From positions 124,001 to 188,000 of the forward strand of contig JAEURQ010000002.1 in the NCBI GenBank assembly GCA_016788425.1: 64,000 bases of DNA, given 5' to 3'. The position numbers and the translations under genes were made by a program. The notes under the pieces are model-generated. The model saw only the letters and a list, made by a program, of their open reading frames with translations. It was not told the DNA's origin and searched no databases. This DNA comes from Chthonomonas sp. Its GTDB lineage: Bacteria; Armatimonadota; Fimbriimonadia; Fimbriimonadales; Fimbriimonadaceae. This document shows, piece by piece, positions 32,237 through 41,159 of the stretch; within the stretch, counting starts at the first letter, position 1; each line of letters opens with the position of its first letter.

Positions 32237-32242
32237 TATACT
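32237..32242 (+). promoter_or_regulatory. putative -10 box of PEP-CTERM gene
   Basis: TATACT, 43 nt before the ATG at 32286. The leader holds a small hairpin GGCGG/CCGCC (32253-32269) and an AAGGGAG ribosome site. Confidence 0.5.
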
Positions 32243-32285
32243 AATGAAGTCTGGCGGGGTTTGTCCGCCGCAAAGAAGGGAGTAT

Positions 32286-33353
32286 ATGAAAATCAAAGCA
32301 ACCTTAGTGGTGGCGGGAATTGTGGCCGGTGTGGCTGCAACAGCGGCGCCCATTAACGCAAATAATCTCGTGGTGATGCGAGCCGGAACTGGTTCTGGCG
32401 CGCTGACGGCATCCACGGCAGCAGTATTTCTTGACGAATACACCACCAGTGGCGTGCTCGTCCAGTCCATCTCCGTTGCATCGTCCGGCGCAAACGCACT
32501 TACGGTCGGCGGTACAGGCGTAACCGAAGGGATCCTCAGCCTCTCCAACGACGGCTCGCGGATTTCGTTCGGCGGTTATCGCCGCGATGCGGGCCTCGCG
32601 ACCAGCACTGGTCGGGCGGTTGGCTCAGTGGACTTAGCCGGAAACGTTGATACGCTTACGGATGTCACTGGTATCTCCGGCATCTTCCGCAGTGCAGTCA
32701 CCAACAATGGTGGCCAGTATTGGATTGGCAGTGCCAGTTCGGTCGCGTACATCGGTGGGGCTGGGTCTTCGCAAGCGGCAACCGTGGTTGACGCTCGAAA
32801 CTCGCGACAAGTAAACATGTTCGGTGGCAATCTTTGGGCTTCGAACGGTTCAACCGCAATCACCGGCAAGGTGCAAACGTACGGCAACATGCCAACTGGA
32901 ACCACGGCCGCCAACCCCATCTATTCGCCTGGCCTTAACAACGCCGTTCACGGCTTTATTGCCTTGGACCTCGATGCATCCGTCGCGGGTGTTGACACTC
33001 TTTACGCCATGGATACGGTGGCCAGCCGCCTCATCAAGATGAGCCTGGTCGGTGGGATTTGGGTTTCCAACGGCAACAATGGTTCATCGTTTGGTTCGTT
33101 CCAAAACCTCACGGCCATAAAGAACGGCAATGACGTGGAGCTCTACGCAACCAGCCCGACTCAAATCGGCAAGATTGTAGACTCGACGGGTTACAACGGC
33201 ACGCTCGGCGCGAGCTCCTTCTCGGCGATCGCGACGGCGGCCACCAACACCGCCTACCGTGGCATCAGCAGCTTCAAGCCAGTCCCCGAGCCGGGTTCGC
33301 TCCTTGCTCTCGGTCTTGGCGCGGCGCTGTTCATTCGCCGCAAGAAAGCCTAA
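32286..33353 (+). CDS. PEP-CTERM sorting-domain protein
   Basis: 355 residues from ATG 32286 with AAGGGAG upstream. Signal peptide MKIKATLVVAGIVAGVAATAAPINA. The body has propeller-like or beta-helical Gly/Asn/Ser-rich repeats (SLSNDGSRISFGGYRRDAG, FIALDLDASVAGVDTLYAMDTVASRLIKMSL), low in Cys and charged residues. The C-terminus is a PEP-CTERM anchor: VPEPGSLLALGLGAALFIRRKKA. In organisms with an exosortase this tail is cut and the protein is sent to the surface or the exopolysaccharide matrix. No exosortase gene is in the window. Function of the body unknown. Confidence 0.8.
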   Translation: MKIKATLVVAGIVAGVAATAAPINANNLVVMRAGTGSGALTASTAAVFLDEYTTSGVLVQSISVASSGANALTVGGTGVTEGILSLSNDGSRISFGGYRRDAGLATSTGRAVGSVDLAGNVDTLTDVTGISGIFRSAVTNNGGQYWIGSASSVAYIGGAGSSQAATVVDARNSRQVNMFGGNLWASNGSTAITGKVQTYGNMPTGTTAANPIYSPGLNNAVHGFIALDLDASVAGVDTLYAMDTVASRLIKMSLVGGIWVSNGNNGSSFGSFQNLTAIKNGNDVELYATSPTQIGKIVDSTGYNGTLGASSFSAIATAATNTAYRGISSFKPVPEPGSLLALGLGAALFIRRKKA

Positions 33354-33376
33354 CCACTCCCGACCAATCAACACAA

Positions 33377-33424
33377 AAAAGAGAGCCCCGGCCACCTGCA
33401 GTGCCGGGGTCTCTCCTTTTTTTA
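33377..33424. terminator. bidirectional terminator
   Basis: 12-bp stem GAGAGCCCCGGC/GCCGGGG(T)CTCTC around a 10-nt loop (33381-33415), with A6 on the left and T7 on the right. Serves the PEP-CTERM gene and the convergent aminopeptidase gene. Confidence 0.9.
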
Positions 33425-33426
33425 GC

Positions 33427-35568
33427 TTAGTTTCCGGCGCGAATCGCGGCATCGGCGGCGCGCTTGATGCGGCCCCGCATGTCGTCAATCTTGGCGGCGG
33501 ATTCAAAGGTGCCGCGGTTGCCCTTGGCGTCCCATGCTTGCAGGGCGCGAATGGCGTTCACCACCACCTCGACCGGACTCTTATCGTTGATGAGGTCGCG
33601 GAGCGCACGGCTGGCCTCGGCGTTGGCGCCCAGCCGACCCAGCGCGTTGACCGCGGCGGCGCGACGATCGAAGTCTTGGTGAGCGAGTTCCTCCATCCAA
33701 AAGGCGCGTTGCCCTTCTTCGGCCTTCGCCACCAGGGTGTTGGTCGAGCGAATCATGGGGAAGTGCTCGCGATCTTTGCGGGCGGCGGCGATGGCGGCGG
33801 GAAGGTTGCCCGCGCCGACCACCTGATCGAACGCTCGCTGCAGGTCGGTGGCATCCCAGCCATGAGCGAGAATCGCCTCGGCTTGCTCGTTGGTCCAGGG
33901 GGTGTTGACCATCTCGCGCAGGAAGTCATGTTCCGGATCGAGAATCACGGCCACGGTATCGGAGGGCACGGAGAGCGTGAACTCCTCTTGTTGCTTGCTG
34001 ATGCGAATCGGACGCGTGCCGCGCTGACCGCCCTTGGTGATGTAGCCCACTTCGGCCGGAATGGTGTAGATCGGGGTGCCGTCGTCGGTCTTTTGAACCT
34101 GCTTGACGGTGAGCATCAGCGCGGTATCGAGCAAACGCCAGGAGGTTTCCAGCACCGGGTGGCCCGGTTTGTCGATCCATTGATCCCAAAACGGCTCGAC
34201 ATTAATGCCGGTTCCTTCGGCAAACGCGCGGCGAAGTTGAGCGCTCTCCACCGGCGTGTGACGCCACTTCGTGAGGTAGTAGTTCAGCCCTTGATAGAAG
34301 GCTTCGTCCCCAATCTGCTTGCGCAACGTGTGCAGCACCACGCCGCCCTTGGGGTAACTATGCGAATCGAACATGGCGTCGGCGTTCGAATAGAACTTGG
34401 TCGAAATCGGTCGCTTGTAACGCCGCGCCTCGAAGAAGTAGCTGCGCATCGCGCCCTCGATTTCCCAGTCCAGCCCGGCCTTGCCGCGACTGTGCTCGAA
34501 GTAGAGAATTTGGAAGTACGTCGCAAAGCTCTCGTTGAGCCACGCATCGCCCCAGTGCATGCAGCTCACAAGGTCGCCAAACCATTGGTGAGCCAGCTCG
34601 TGCGAGTTCAGGCTGTCCATCTCGAAGTAGCCTTCGCGCTTTTCGGTCAGCGAGTTTTGCCCAAGAGTGGTGGCGCTGACATTTTCCATGCCGCCGCCAA
34701 AGTCGTACATCGCGTTTTGAGCGTATTTCGGCCAGGGGTATTTCACATTCAGCACGTTGCTGAAGAAGGTCAGCATGTCCTTGGTGTTGCCAAACGAGTC
34801 TTCCAGGTACTTGCCCTTGCCGCGCGGCCCGACGTACCAAAGGTCCACGTCCTGCCACTTGTCCTTTTTGATGTCCAGTGGTCCGCCGGCCAGACTCAAA
34901 AGGTAGGTCGCGTGGGGCTGGGTCATCGTCCATTCAAAGGTTTTTTTGTTGCCGCTTGTGGTTTCTTTGGTGAGGGTGCCGTTGCCGATGGCGGTCCAAT
35001 CGGACTGAACCGTGACGCGCACCTTGCTCGTCGCGAAGTCGTTGGGATAGTCCCACGTGGGCGCCCATTGCGAGTTGTATCCGGTTTCGCCTTGCGTCCA
35101 AAATCCAACGCGGGTCGGGGTGTCGGCGGTCGGTTCGATCCAGTGGAAGCCGCCGCCGCCCGAACCGAATCCGGTGCCTTTGGAGTTGGATTGCGAATAC
35201 TGCACGCCGATTGTGAGCTCTTGACCCTTTTTGAGCTTGCCGGTGCTCACGTAGAGCATGCCCTTGTCGCGGCGATAGGCCGCGGGCTGATTGTTAAGCG
35301 TCACCGCCATGATCGTGAGTTGCGGGCCGGCCATGATGCCGACCTCTTCAATGCCGTTGCGCAGCGCGGCCATGCGGCTGCGGCTGGTGCCGCTGAACGA
35401 GCGCGCCGGGTAGTCCACGTTGATGTCCACTTCCACGTTCAGGAGGTCGCAGGTGCGCGAGGGCGCGTAGGTCATGGTGGCGGTGGTCGCCGAAAACGGG
35501 TTGTTCTGTCCAAACGCAAAGGGAGATAGCCCGGCCAATCCGATGGCCAGGGCATGTCGTGTTGCCAT
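33427..35568 (-). CDS. M1 family zinc aminopeptidase with C-terminal HEAT-like repeats
   Basis: 713 residues, secreted (signal peptide ending in FAFGQ near residue 21). The M1 catalytic core is complete: GGGMEN exopeptidase motif at 291-296, zinc-binding HELAH at 323-327 and the third ligand Glu346 in WLNESFATY, with downstream catalytic Tyr expected in the SHSYPKGGVVLHTLR region. The C-terminal ~150 residues have short helical repeats (AAAVNALGRLGANAEASRALRDLINDKSPVEVVVNAIRALQAW), HEAT-like, in place of the ERAP-type C-domain. M1 enzymes remove N-terminal residues from peptides. The export signal suggests periplasmic or external peptide use. A 756-codon frame on the opposite strand is a shadow. 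Confidence 0.92.
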   Translation of the reverse strand: MATRHALAIGLAGLSPFAFGQNNPFSATTATMTYAPSRTCDLLNVEVDINVDYPARSFSGTSRSRMAALRNGIEEVGIMAGPQLTIMAVTLNNQPAAYRRDKGMLYVSTGKLKKGQELTIGVQYSQSNSKGTGFGSGGGGFHWIEPTADTPTRVGFWTQGETGYNSQWAPTWDYPNDFATSKVRVTVQSDWTAIGNGTLTKETTSGNKKTFEWTMTQPHATYLLSLAGGPLDIKKDKWQDVDLWYVGPRGKGKYLEDSFGNTKDMLTFFSNVLNVKYPWPKYAQNAMYDFGGGMENVSATTLGQNSLTEKREGYFEMDSLNSHELAHQWFGDLVSCMHWGDAWLNESFATYFQILYFEHSRGKAGLDWEIEGAMRSYFFEARRYKRPISTKFYSNADAMFDSHSYPKGGVVLHTLRKQIGDEAFYQGLNYYLTKWRHTPVESAQLRRAFAEGTGINVEPFWDQWIDKPGHPVLETSWRLLDTALMLTVKQVQKTDDGTPIYTIPAEVGYITKGGQRGTRPIRISKQQEEFTLSVPSDTVAVILDPEHDFLREMVNTPWTNEQAEAILAHGWDATDLQRAFDQVVGAGNLPAAIAAARKDREHFPMIRSTNTLVAKAEEGQRAFWMEELAHQDFDRRAAAVNALGRLGANAEASRALRDLINDKSPVEVVVNAIRALQAWDAKGNRGTFESAAKIDDMRGRIKRAADAAIRAGN

Positions 35569-35691
35569 GCTCTAACGCTACCTTGCGGCCCCAATTCTCG
35601 CTCAGCACGGCCAACATTGCGGCAAAAGAGCAATAAGAAACTTGTAAGAATTAGGTTCAAAGTGGAATAAATACGTGGGGAGAAGGTTTGT

Positions 35692-38103
35692 ATGACTGTA
35701 CGTAATCGACTTATCCTCACCGTGGCCCTGTCATTGCTGGGCGCGATTGGATTGCTGATCGCCACGGTCACGGCGCCGATGCAGCGCACCTTTACCGACC
35801 TCGATCACCGCGACGGCGAGCAGCAACTGCAGCGGATCGGCGAGGCATTTCGGCTTGTCAACAAGACCCAGTACGACCGGGCGATTGACTGGGCACAATG
35901 GGACGACGCTTACCGCTTTCTGATCGACAAGAGCCCTGAGTTCGTTACGGTCAACATGACGCCGCAGACGGTGAGCGAAATGAAGCTCGATGCGCTGGCC
36001 TTCTTCCGGCCCGATGGATCGCTGTTTGAAGGCTCGTTTCCTCGGCGGATTACGGATTTGGCGCCGTTGGACTTGAACATGGTTCAGGAATCGTTGCGCT
36101 GGCCGCAATTGCTGGCCGAGCCCGGCTTCAAGAAAGAGGGTGTTCACGGCTATGTCCTGGTCGGGCGCGAACTGGTTTCCGTGATCGTGAGGCCGGTGTT
36201 GCGGTCGGATCAGACCGGACCAAGCAATGGCTACCTGTTGTTCGCGCGCCGGTACGGCCACGACTTTCAAGCGATTGTCCGCGACGTCACGCAGATTGAT
36301 GCAAGCGTGCGCGACCTCGATGACGCCGAGGTGACCGGCTCCATGCGCGCCACGATTGCGGGAACCGGGATGTTCGCGCCGCGGCTGGATGACGTGCAAC
36401 GGCACGGATACCTACAACTGAAAAGCATCTTCGGCGAGCCGATCGCTTTGGTGCGCGCACCCCTGAAGCACAGCATCGCCGAGGCAGGGATGAAGAGTGT
36501 GAGCCGACTGAGTTGGTCCATTTTTGGCGTCGGACTGCTAGCTTGCGTGCTCATTACCGTGCTCGTAGATCGCTTCGTGCTGCGTCGGCTCTTTAGTCTG
36601 CGGGCCCAGATGCAGGCGATTCGCTCCAGCGAAGGTGCGCGCGTGGCCATGTCCGGCACCGACGAGTTTGCCGACCTAGCGGGGACGGTCAACGACATGC
36701 TCGCCACGCTGGACCAAGAATCGCTGAAGCTGCGCCAGTCGCAAGATGAACTGCGCTCGCAAAACACCTCGTTGAACTCAGCTATCGAAACTGTGGAATA
36801 CCAAGCGAACCACGATGCCCTCACGGGTTTGGCCAATCGCGCGCTGTTCAACCGCTGTTTGCTGGCATCGTTGGAGCGCGGCCGCGCCGAGGGTCACGCG
36901 GTGGCGGTCGCGTATCTGGACCTCGACTCGTTTAAGATGGTGAACGACAGCCTGGGGCACATGGCCGGCGATGAACTGCTGGTGATGGTGGGTCGGCGGT
37001 TGCAGCAATGCGTGCGCTCGGAGGACGTGATCGCGCGGCTGGGCGGCGACGAGTTTGTGGTGCTCGTGCGAGATTTGGTGAGCAAAGATGACGCCGCGAG
37101 CATTATCGCGCGCATCATGGAGGACCTTTCGTTCCCTTATGTGCTGGCCGGGCAAGAGCTTTTCGCGATGGCGAGTATCGGCGTGGCGTACGCGCCGCGG
37201 TGCCGGGATAGCGCCGAGGAGATGATGAAGAAGGCCGACACCGCGCTGTACGCGGCGAAGGCTCGCGGCAAGGGCTGTTTCGAGTTCTTTAGCGACGACA
37301 TGGATCACGCCTCGACCGAGCGCCTGGAGCTCAGCAACATGCTGCGCAAGGCCGTGGTGAACCACGAAATTGACGTCCACTTTCAGCCGATTGTGGACTT
37401 GCAAACCGGCCTCGTGCATGGCGCGGAAGCCTTGGCGCGGTGGACTCACGCGCGGCGCGGACCGATTTCGCCGGCGGAGTTCATTCCCATTGCCGAGCAG
37501 TGCGGCCTCATCGGCGAACTCGGATATCGGGTGATGGAAAAGGCATGCGAGGCGGCGTTCGCCTGGACGCAACTTCCGGGCTACGAGGGTTTCCGGATGA
37601 GCGTCAACCTCTCGGGGCGGCAACTCGCGCAAAGCGACGTGGTGAGCAAGGTCCGAGCTATTTTGGAGCGCACCGGTCTGCCGGCCCCCAACCTGCAAAT
37701 TGAGCTGACCGAATCGGTGCTGATTGACGAGGACTCGGCGAAATCGAAGATTTCCGCCTTGCGCGAGCTTGGCGTGGCGTTTGCGCTGGACGACTTTGGC
37801 ACCGGCTATTCCTCGCTTTCGACGCTGCATCAGCATCCGATTGACTGCCTGAAAATCGACCGCTCGTTTGTCATGACGATTGACGAGGACGAGCACGCCC
37901 GCGCGGTGGTGGAGGCGATTCTTTCGATGACGAAGGTGATGCGGATCGACGTGGTGGCCGAGGGGATTGAGACGGTCACGCAAGGCGAGTTTTTGCGCGG
38001 CCAGCAGTGCCAGTTCGGGCAGGGATACTTCTACAGCCGCCCCATCCCGGGCGCGGAATTCGAACGGTTGCTGGCGGGTTGGTCGTCGGCCGAGGCTGCG
38101 TGA
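35692..38103 (+). CDS. membrane GGDEF-EAL protein with CHASE4-like sensor and HAMP
   Basis: 803 residues. Transmembrane helix 1 at ~7-29, a periplasmic CHASE4-like domain (~35-270; VNKTQYDRAIDWAQWDDAYRF is the signature area), helix 2 at ~275-297, HAMP ~298-350, then GGDEF with intact RLGGDEF near 450 and EAL with EALARW near 577, ELTES, DDFGTGYSSL, KIDRSFV, AEGIET and GQGYFYSRP. Both output motifs look complete, so it could make or break cyclic di-GMP; which activity dominates cannot be told. The I-site RxxD five residues before GGDEF is not evident (VIARLGGDEF). It starts at ATG 35692 after GGGGAGAAGG. Monocistronic, followed by tRNA-Val. Confidence 0.93.
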   Translation: MTVRNRLILTVALSLLGAIGLLIATVTAPMQRTFTDLDHRDGEQQLQRIGEAFRLVNKTQYDRAIDWAQWDDAYRFLIDKSPEFVTVNMTPQTVSEMKLDALAFFRPDGSLFEGSFPRRITDLAPLDLNMVQESLRWPQLLAEPGFKKEGVHGYVLVGRELVSVIVRPVLRSDQTGPSNGYLLFARRYGHDFQAIVRDVTQIDASVRDLDDAEVTGSMRATIAGTGMFAPRLDDVQRHGYLQLKSIFGEPIALVRAPLKHSIAEAGMKSVSRLSWSIFGVGLLACVLITVLVDRFVLRRLFSLRAQMQAIRSSEGARVAMSGTDEFADLAGTVNDMLATLDQESLKLRQSQDELRSQNTSLNSAIETVEYQANHDALTGLANRALFNRCLLASLERGRAEGHAVAVAYLDLDSFKMVNDSLGHMAGDELLVMVGRRLQQCVRSEDVIARLGGDEFVVLVRDLVSKDDAASIIARIMEDLSFPYVLAGQELFAMASIGVAYAPRCRDSAEEMMKKADTALYAAKARGKGCFEFFSDDMDHASTERLELSNMLRKAVVNHEIDVHFQPIVDLQTGLVHGAEALARWTHARRGPISPAEFIPIAEQCGLIGELGYRVMEKACEAAFAWTQLPGYEGFRMSVNLSGRQLAQSDVVSKVRAILERTGLPAPNLQIELTESVLIDEDSAKSKISALRELGVAFALDDFGTGYSSLSTLHQHPIDCLKIDRSFVMTIDEDEHARAVVEAILSMTKVMRIDVVAEGIETVTQGEFLRGQQCQFGQGYFYSRPIPGAEFERLLAGWSSAEAA

Positions 38104-38123
38104 TGGGGTATGATTTCGGGACT

Positions 38124-38198
38124 GGTCGGTTAGCTCAGTGGTAGAGCACTTCGTTCACACCGAAGGGGTCGTAGGTTCAAATCCTATACCGACCACCA
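38124..38198 (+). tRNA. tRNA-Val (CAC)
   Basis: Complete cloverleaf: acceptor GGTCGGT (38124-38130) with 38188-38194, D-arm TAGCTCAGTGGTAGAGCA, anticodon stem CTTCG (38149-38153) with CGAAG (38161-38165) and loop TTCACAC with anticodon CAC (38156-38158), T-arm GTAGG-TTCAAAT-CCTAT, discriminator A and encoded CCA (38196-38198). The 3' half is overlapped by the antisense end of the KAP NTPase gene, the usual sign of insertion at a tRNA 3' end. Confidence 0.95.
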
Positions 38199-40338
38199 TT
38201 TCCGCTGAGCAAGCTTCCTGTTTTTCAAACTTGAAATCATCGGCCACCATCTTGATTCCCGCCGCATTTTGGAAATAATGTTCTCTGGCAGCGATGCCGT
38301 CTTGTGTCAGTAACGTGCGGTCAAGTGCTTGCAGCGATATCCAGTATTGCGATCCGGGTTCGGCAGCAACCGTTCCGACATTATTGCGCCAGCGGCTTGC
38401 AAGAACTGTATTTACATAGCTTGCCAACCACTCCGGTAACTTGGCTCTACTTTCGAACCAATTGGAGTATTCATTTGGCCCCAGCAATCCCCTCAGGCTA
38501 TCAAAATAAACTTCTACATGATTAGATTGGAAAAAGTCTTCTGAATCACAGGCCTTTAAGAGGAGAGGAAGAATGAAATTTCGGACAGACTCCATTTGTT
38601 CTCGGGTACACCACTCTCCACCACGGTGAGCAACAGTTATATTATTGTTCTCCATCGCGCAGACATAGCTTAAACAACACAGTGCTTTTGTACAAAGCCA
38701 CACTTCTCCGATAACGTCTTCAGCAGGCTCCTCTTTGAGAAGTCGGCTCAGACACGCAGCAGAAATGCGACGAACAACTGTAAGAGGTCTGGGGTCTTCC
38801 CACGAGCTAATCCTCAGATTGCTTTGGGATTCTCCCCATGTTAGCACGCCTGTAAGAAGTGCCATCGCCTCGACAACCGATAACTCATGTGCTCTATCGG
38901 CAACAATGTTTGAAAATCTTGTCCTACTTACTTCCTCGTCTAGAAACACCAACCATTTGTCGCCGTTCTCGCCATCAGCGAGTTGCCTTCTTAACTCGAG
39001 CCACTCTTCTTCGCGCATTGAGGCTCGTCCGGAGTCATACCCAAAATAGACGTGGGTCCAATGGATTGAGGCGAAACGCCGATCTCGATGCTGTGGTAAT
39101 CCCCAAGTTCTTCCAACACCGTCTGTATCTGTAATATTATCCTGGAGGAGTCTTAGGACCTCCATAGAAAGTGTCTTTAACGGTTCTGCAGGCGGTGTGG
39201 CCGCGTCGCGGGCGGCCTTGCGCACCCTGCTTAGCTCCTCAGGAAAACCGTACTCTTGAACGATGCCACCCGGAACTGGAGAATATTCGTCTCGCAACAC
39301 CTCATAAAGCGTGGGCACGGTTTGCCTAAGAAACTCCAGGGCAAGGAAGTCTGCTGGGTCAACGTTACGAATGTTACCGCTAGTTACACCCGGAAGCAAA
39401 GACTGCACGGTCCCAACATAGCGCTTCATCTGACGGACGGTCTTAAGGCCCGGCAAAAGGATGCATAGGAATACATCATGGAGACGCTCCTTAGCGTTGC
39501 CTTCAACACTGTGTAGATCAAGACCTTCTAGAAACCTCGTCAGAGTTAGCTGACGTTGCAATATTGTAGTATGAGGAAGGTGGAATGCTTGTCCAATGAT
39601 TTTTTCAACGAAGGCATTACTGTCATGGACCGAATCGCTTAGTGAGAATACTACTTGATCATGATCGTACAGTAGCAGATATCGAACATTGGGAAAGTCG
39701 GCGCAAGCTTTTATTAGCTGGAAGACAGTGCGAACCTCCGCGCAGTCTAGGCGGTCGATATCGTCTATCATTACGACCACTGGTTTTTCCAGATCAACTA
39801 GGGTTTTCGAAAGCGAGTCCCTCGCTTCTCTAAGAGTTGGCTGTTGAGCCTGCTCTGCCAACCCCTTCACGGCGATCTCCATGGCTTTTCTGGAGCTTCG
39901 CAGAGCCTTTCCGGCCGCACCGGCAAGCGGCACCCCTAGAGATCCGGTGGCGTCGGCGGTGAGGGCAAGGGCATCCAATGCTAATGCTGTATATCTGTAG
40001 AACTTAGCCCGTTTCTCCCTAGATTCCTTTGAGTTATCCTTCGGCAGTACCGCCTTTCCGAGCTCCTTAAAGAATTCGCGCGCCAAAGCCTCCGGCGTAC
40101 TCACCATCCACGGCTCAAATCGAACCACGTTGATCGACGGATCAGTGGCTAGAACGCGAGCAATAACGAAGTTCGCCACCGTGCTCTTTCCTGTTCCCCA
40201 TCCGCCGGTTAGCCCAACGACTGTCGCTCGCTTTTTGTTCTCTGCCAGCAGAGCATGTGCTACGAGAGCCGCAAATGGTCCGCGACCCAGCTCATCATGC
40301 TCCTCATCTTCCAACGGATTATCATTCCAATCGATCAT
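38155..40338 (-). CDS. KAP-family P-loop NTPase
   Basis: 727 residues. Walker A GGWGTGKST at 45-53, the KAP-typical FEPWMVSTPEALAREFFKELG shortly after, hydrophobic segment ~115-145 that may be the family's membrane hairpin, and Walker B KPVVVMIDDIDRLD with DD at 192-193 followed by the sensor FQLIKACADFPNVRYLLLYDHDQV. KAP NTPases are membrane-associated STAND-like ATPases; several take part in phage defence (for example QatA), others in signalling. The last ~15 codons (MVVGIGFEPTTPSV) are antisense tRNA-Val sequence, so the native C-terminus was probably replaced on insertion. The gene is clearly lower in G+C than its surroundings (21 G/C of 60 at 38521-38580; 25 of 60 at 39541-39600). No integrase or partner gene of a known system is adjacent. 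Confidence 0.85.
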   Translation of the reverse strand: MIDWNDNPLEDEEHDELGRGPFAALVAHALLAENKKRATVVGLTGGWGTGKSTVANFVIARVLATDPSINVVRFEPWMVSTPEALAREFFKELGKAVLPKDNSKESREKRAKFYRYTALALDALALTADATGSLGVPLAGAAGKALRSSRKAMEIAVKGLAEQAQQPTLREARDSLSKTLVDLEKPVVVMIDDIDRLDCAEVRTVFQLIKACADFPNVRYLLLYDHDQVVFSLSDSVHDSNAFVEKIIGQAFHLPHTTILQRQLTLTRFLEGLDLHSVEGNAKERLHDVFLCILLPGLKTVRQMKRYVGTVQSLLPGVTSGNIRNVDPADFLALEFLRQTVPTLYEVLRDEYSPVPGGIVQEYGFPEELSRVRKAARDAATPPAEPLKTLSMEVLRLLQDNITDTDGVGRTWGLPQHRDRRFASIHWTHVYFGYDSGRASMREEEWLELRRQLADGENGDKWLVFLDEEVSRTRFSNIVADRAHELSVVEAMALLTGVLTWGESQSNLRISSWEDPRPLTVVRRISAACLSRLLKEEPAEDVIGEVWLCTKALCCLSYVCAMENNNITVAHRGGEWCTREQMESVRNFILPLLLKACDSEDFFQSNHVEVYFDSLRGLLGPNEYSNWFESRAKLPEWLASYVNTVLASRWRNNVGTVAAEPGSQYWISLQALDRTLLTQDGIAAREHYFQNAAGIKMVADDFKFEKQEACSAEMVVGIGFEPTTPSV

Positions 40339-40547
40339 CGTCTACTATTTGCAACCTCGTTAAATCGCAGTGTACGTGACTTGCATGTGGAATATTGGTG
40401 GGTTCGTACCCTGCAGCACAGCAATTTTGAGTTACATGAGTCGAGTCCTTCTGGCCCAGGACCAGCGCCCCGCACAATTACCGGAAACCGCACCCCAAGA
40501 GCCGCATTCCGGCGACCTGCAGTATAACCACCAGGAAGGTGAGCGAT
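40339..40547. other. intergenic region, island boundary
   Basis: 209 nt between the divergent KAP and PEP-CTERM genes. It holds a TATAAC box (40523-40528) for the rightward gene and a ribosome site AGGAAGG. A weak T-arm-like stretch, GTGGGTTCGTACCCTGC, lies inside it but lacks the conserved A58, so an attachment-site repeat is not established. Confidence 0.4.
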
Positions 40548-41159
40548 ATGCAGATTTCTCGAAGTGTTTTCGTGAGTGCAGTGATCGGTTGGGCGGCGAC
40601 GAGTTCGGCCCTGACCACGACTTTTAGTACCGGCTTTGAGGGCTGGACGCAGACGAGCGGGGTGACGCACCAGGTGGCGGGCGGCAACCTGGGCGGGCAT
40701 CTGCAGTTCGCCGATTCGGGTCCGGCGAACGGCGGGCAGATCGTCGCGCCGAACACCTACTTGGGCAATTGGCTGACCTCGTACGGCGCCAACGGCACAT
40801 TCTCCCTGGACTATCGCGTCGTGCGAGCCGGCGTGTTTATGCCGTTCCCCATGGGCGTCACCATCACCGGCACGTCCGGTTCGATGTCGCACAGCTTCCC
40901 GGGCAACTTCACGGCGGCGTTTGGCTGGACCAACTGGTCCAGCGCCCTGAACGCCAACACCTGGTCGGTCAGCGGAAATCTGAACTCGATTTTGGGCAAC
41001 GTAACCGAAGTGCGGGTGTTCATGCCGTGCTCCTCCGACGCGCTGGAAATCACCGGCGTTGACAACATCTCGGTGGCCGCGGTCCCCGAGCCGGCATCGG
41101 CGCTAGCCTTTGCTGGGTTTGCGCTGGTGCTGCTCAAGGGTGGACGTCGTCGGCGATAA
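40548..41159 (+). CDS. PEP-CTERM sorting-domain protein
   Basis: 203 residues from ATG 40548; a GTG three codons upstream is possible but AGGAAGG fits the ATG. Signal peptide MQISRSVFVSAVIGWAATSSA. The body is a single beta-sandwich-like domain: STGFEGWTQTSGVTHQVAGGNLGG, FSLDYRVVRAG, EVRVFMPCSSDALEITGVDNISVAAV, a pattern common to laminin-G/CBM-like PEP-CTERM proteins that begin with FEGW. The C-terminal anchor is VPEPASALAFAGFALVLLKGGRRRR. High G+C, unlike the flanking KAP and PIN genes, so it is probably native. Function unknown. Confidence 0.8.
   Translation: MQISRSVFVSAVIGWAATSSALTTTFSTGFEGWTQTSGVTHQVAGGNLGGHLQFADSGPANGGQIVAPNTYLGNWLTSYGANGTFSLDYRVVRAGVFMPFPMGVTITGTSGSMSHSFPGNFTAAFGWTNWSSALNANTWSVSGNLNSILGNVTEVRVFMPCSSDALEITGVDNISVAAVPEPASALAFAGFALVLLKGGRRRR

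Noticed and set aside
33259-35529. 756-codon open frame antisense to the M1 aminopeptidase
   Set aside because: The minus strand encodes a protein with full M1 motifs; the plus frame has no family features and starts inside another gene.
40400-40425. T-arm-like stretch as a possible second attachment site of the KAP island
   Set aside because: 11 of 15 aligned bases match the tRNA-Val T-arm, but the loop lacks the conserved A and no acceptor end follows.
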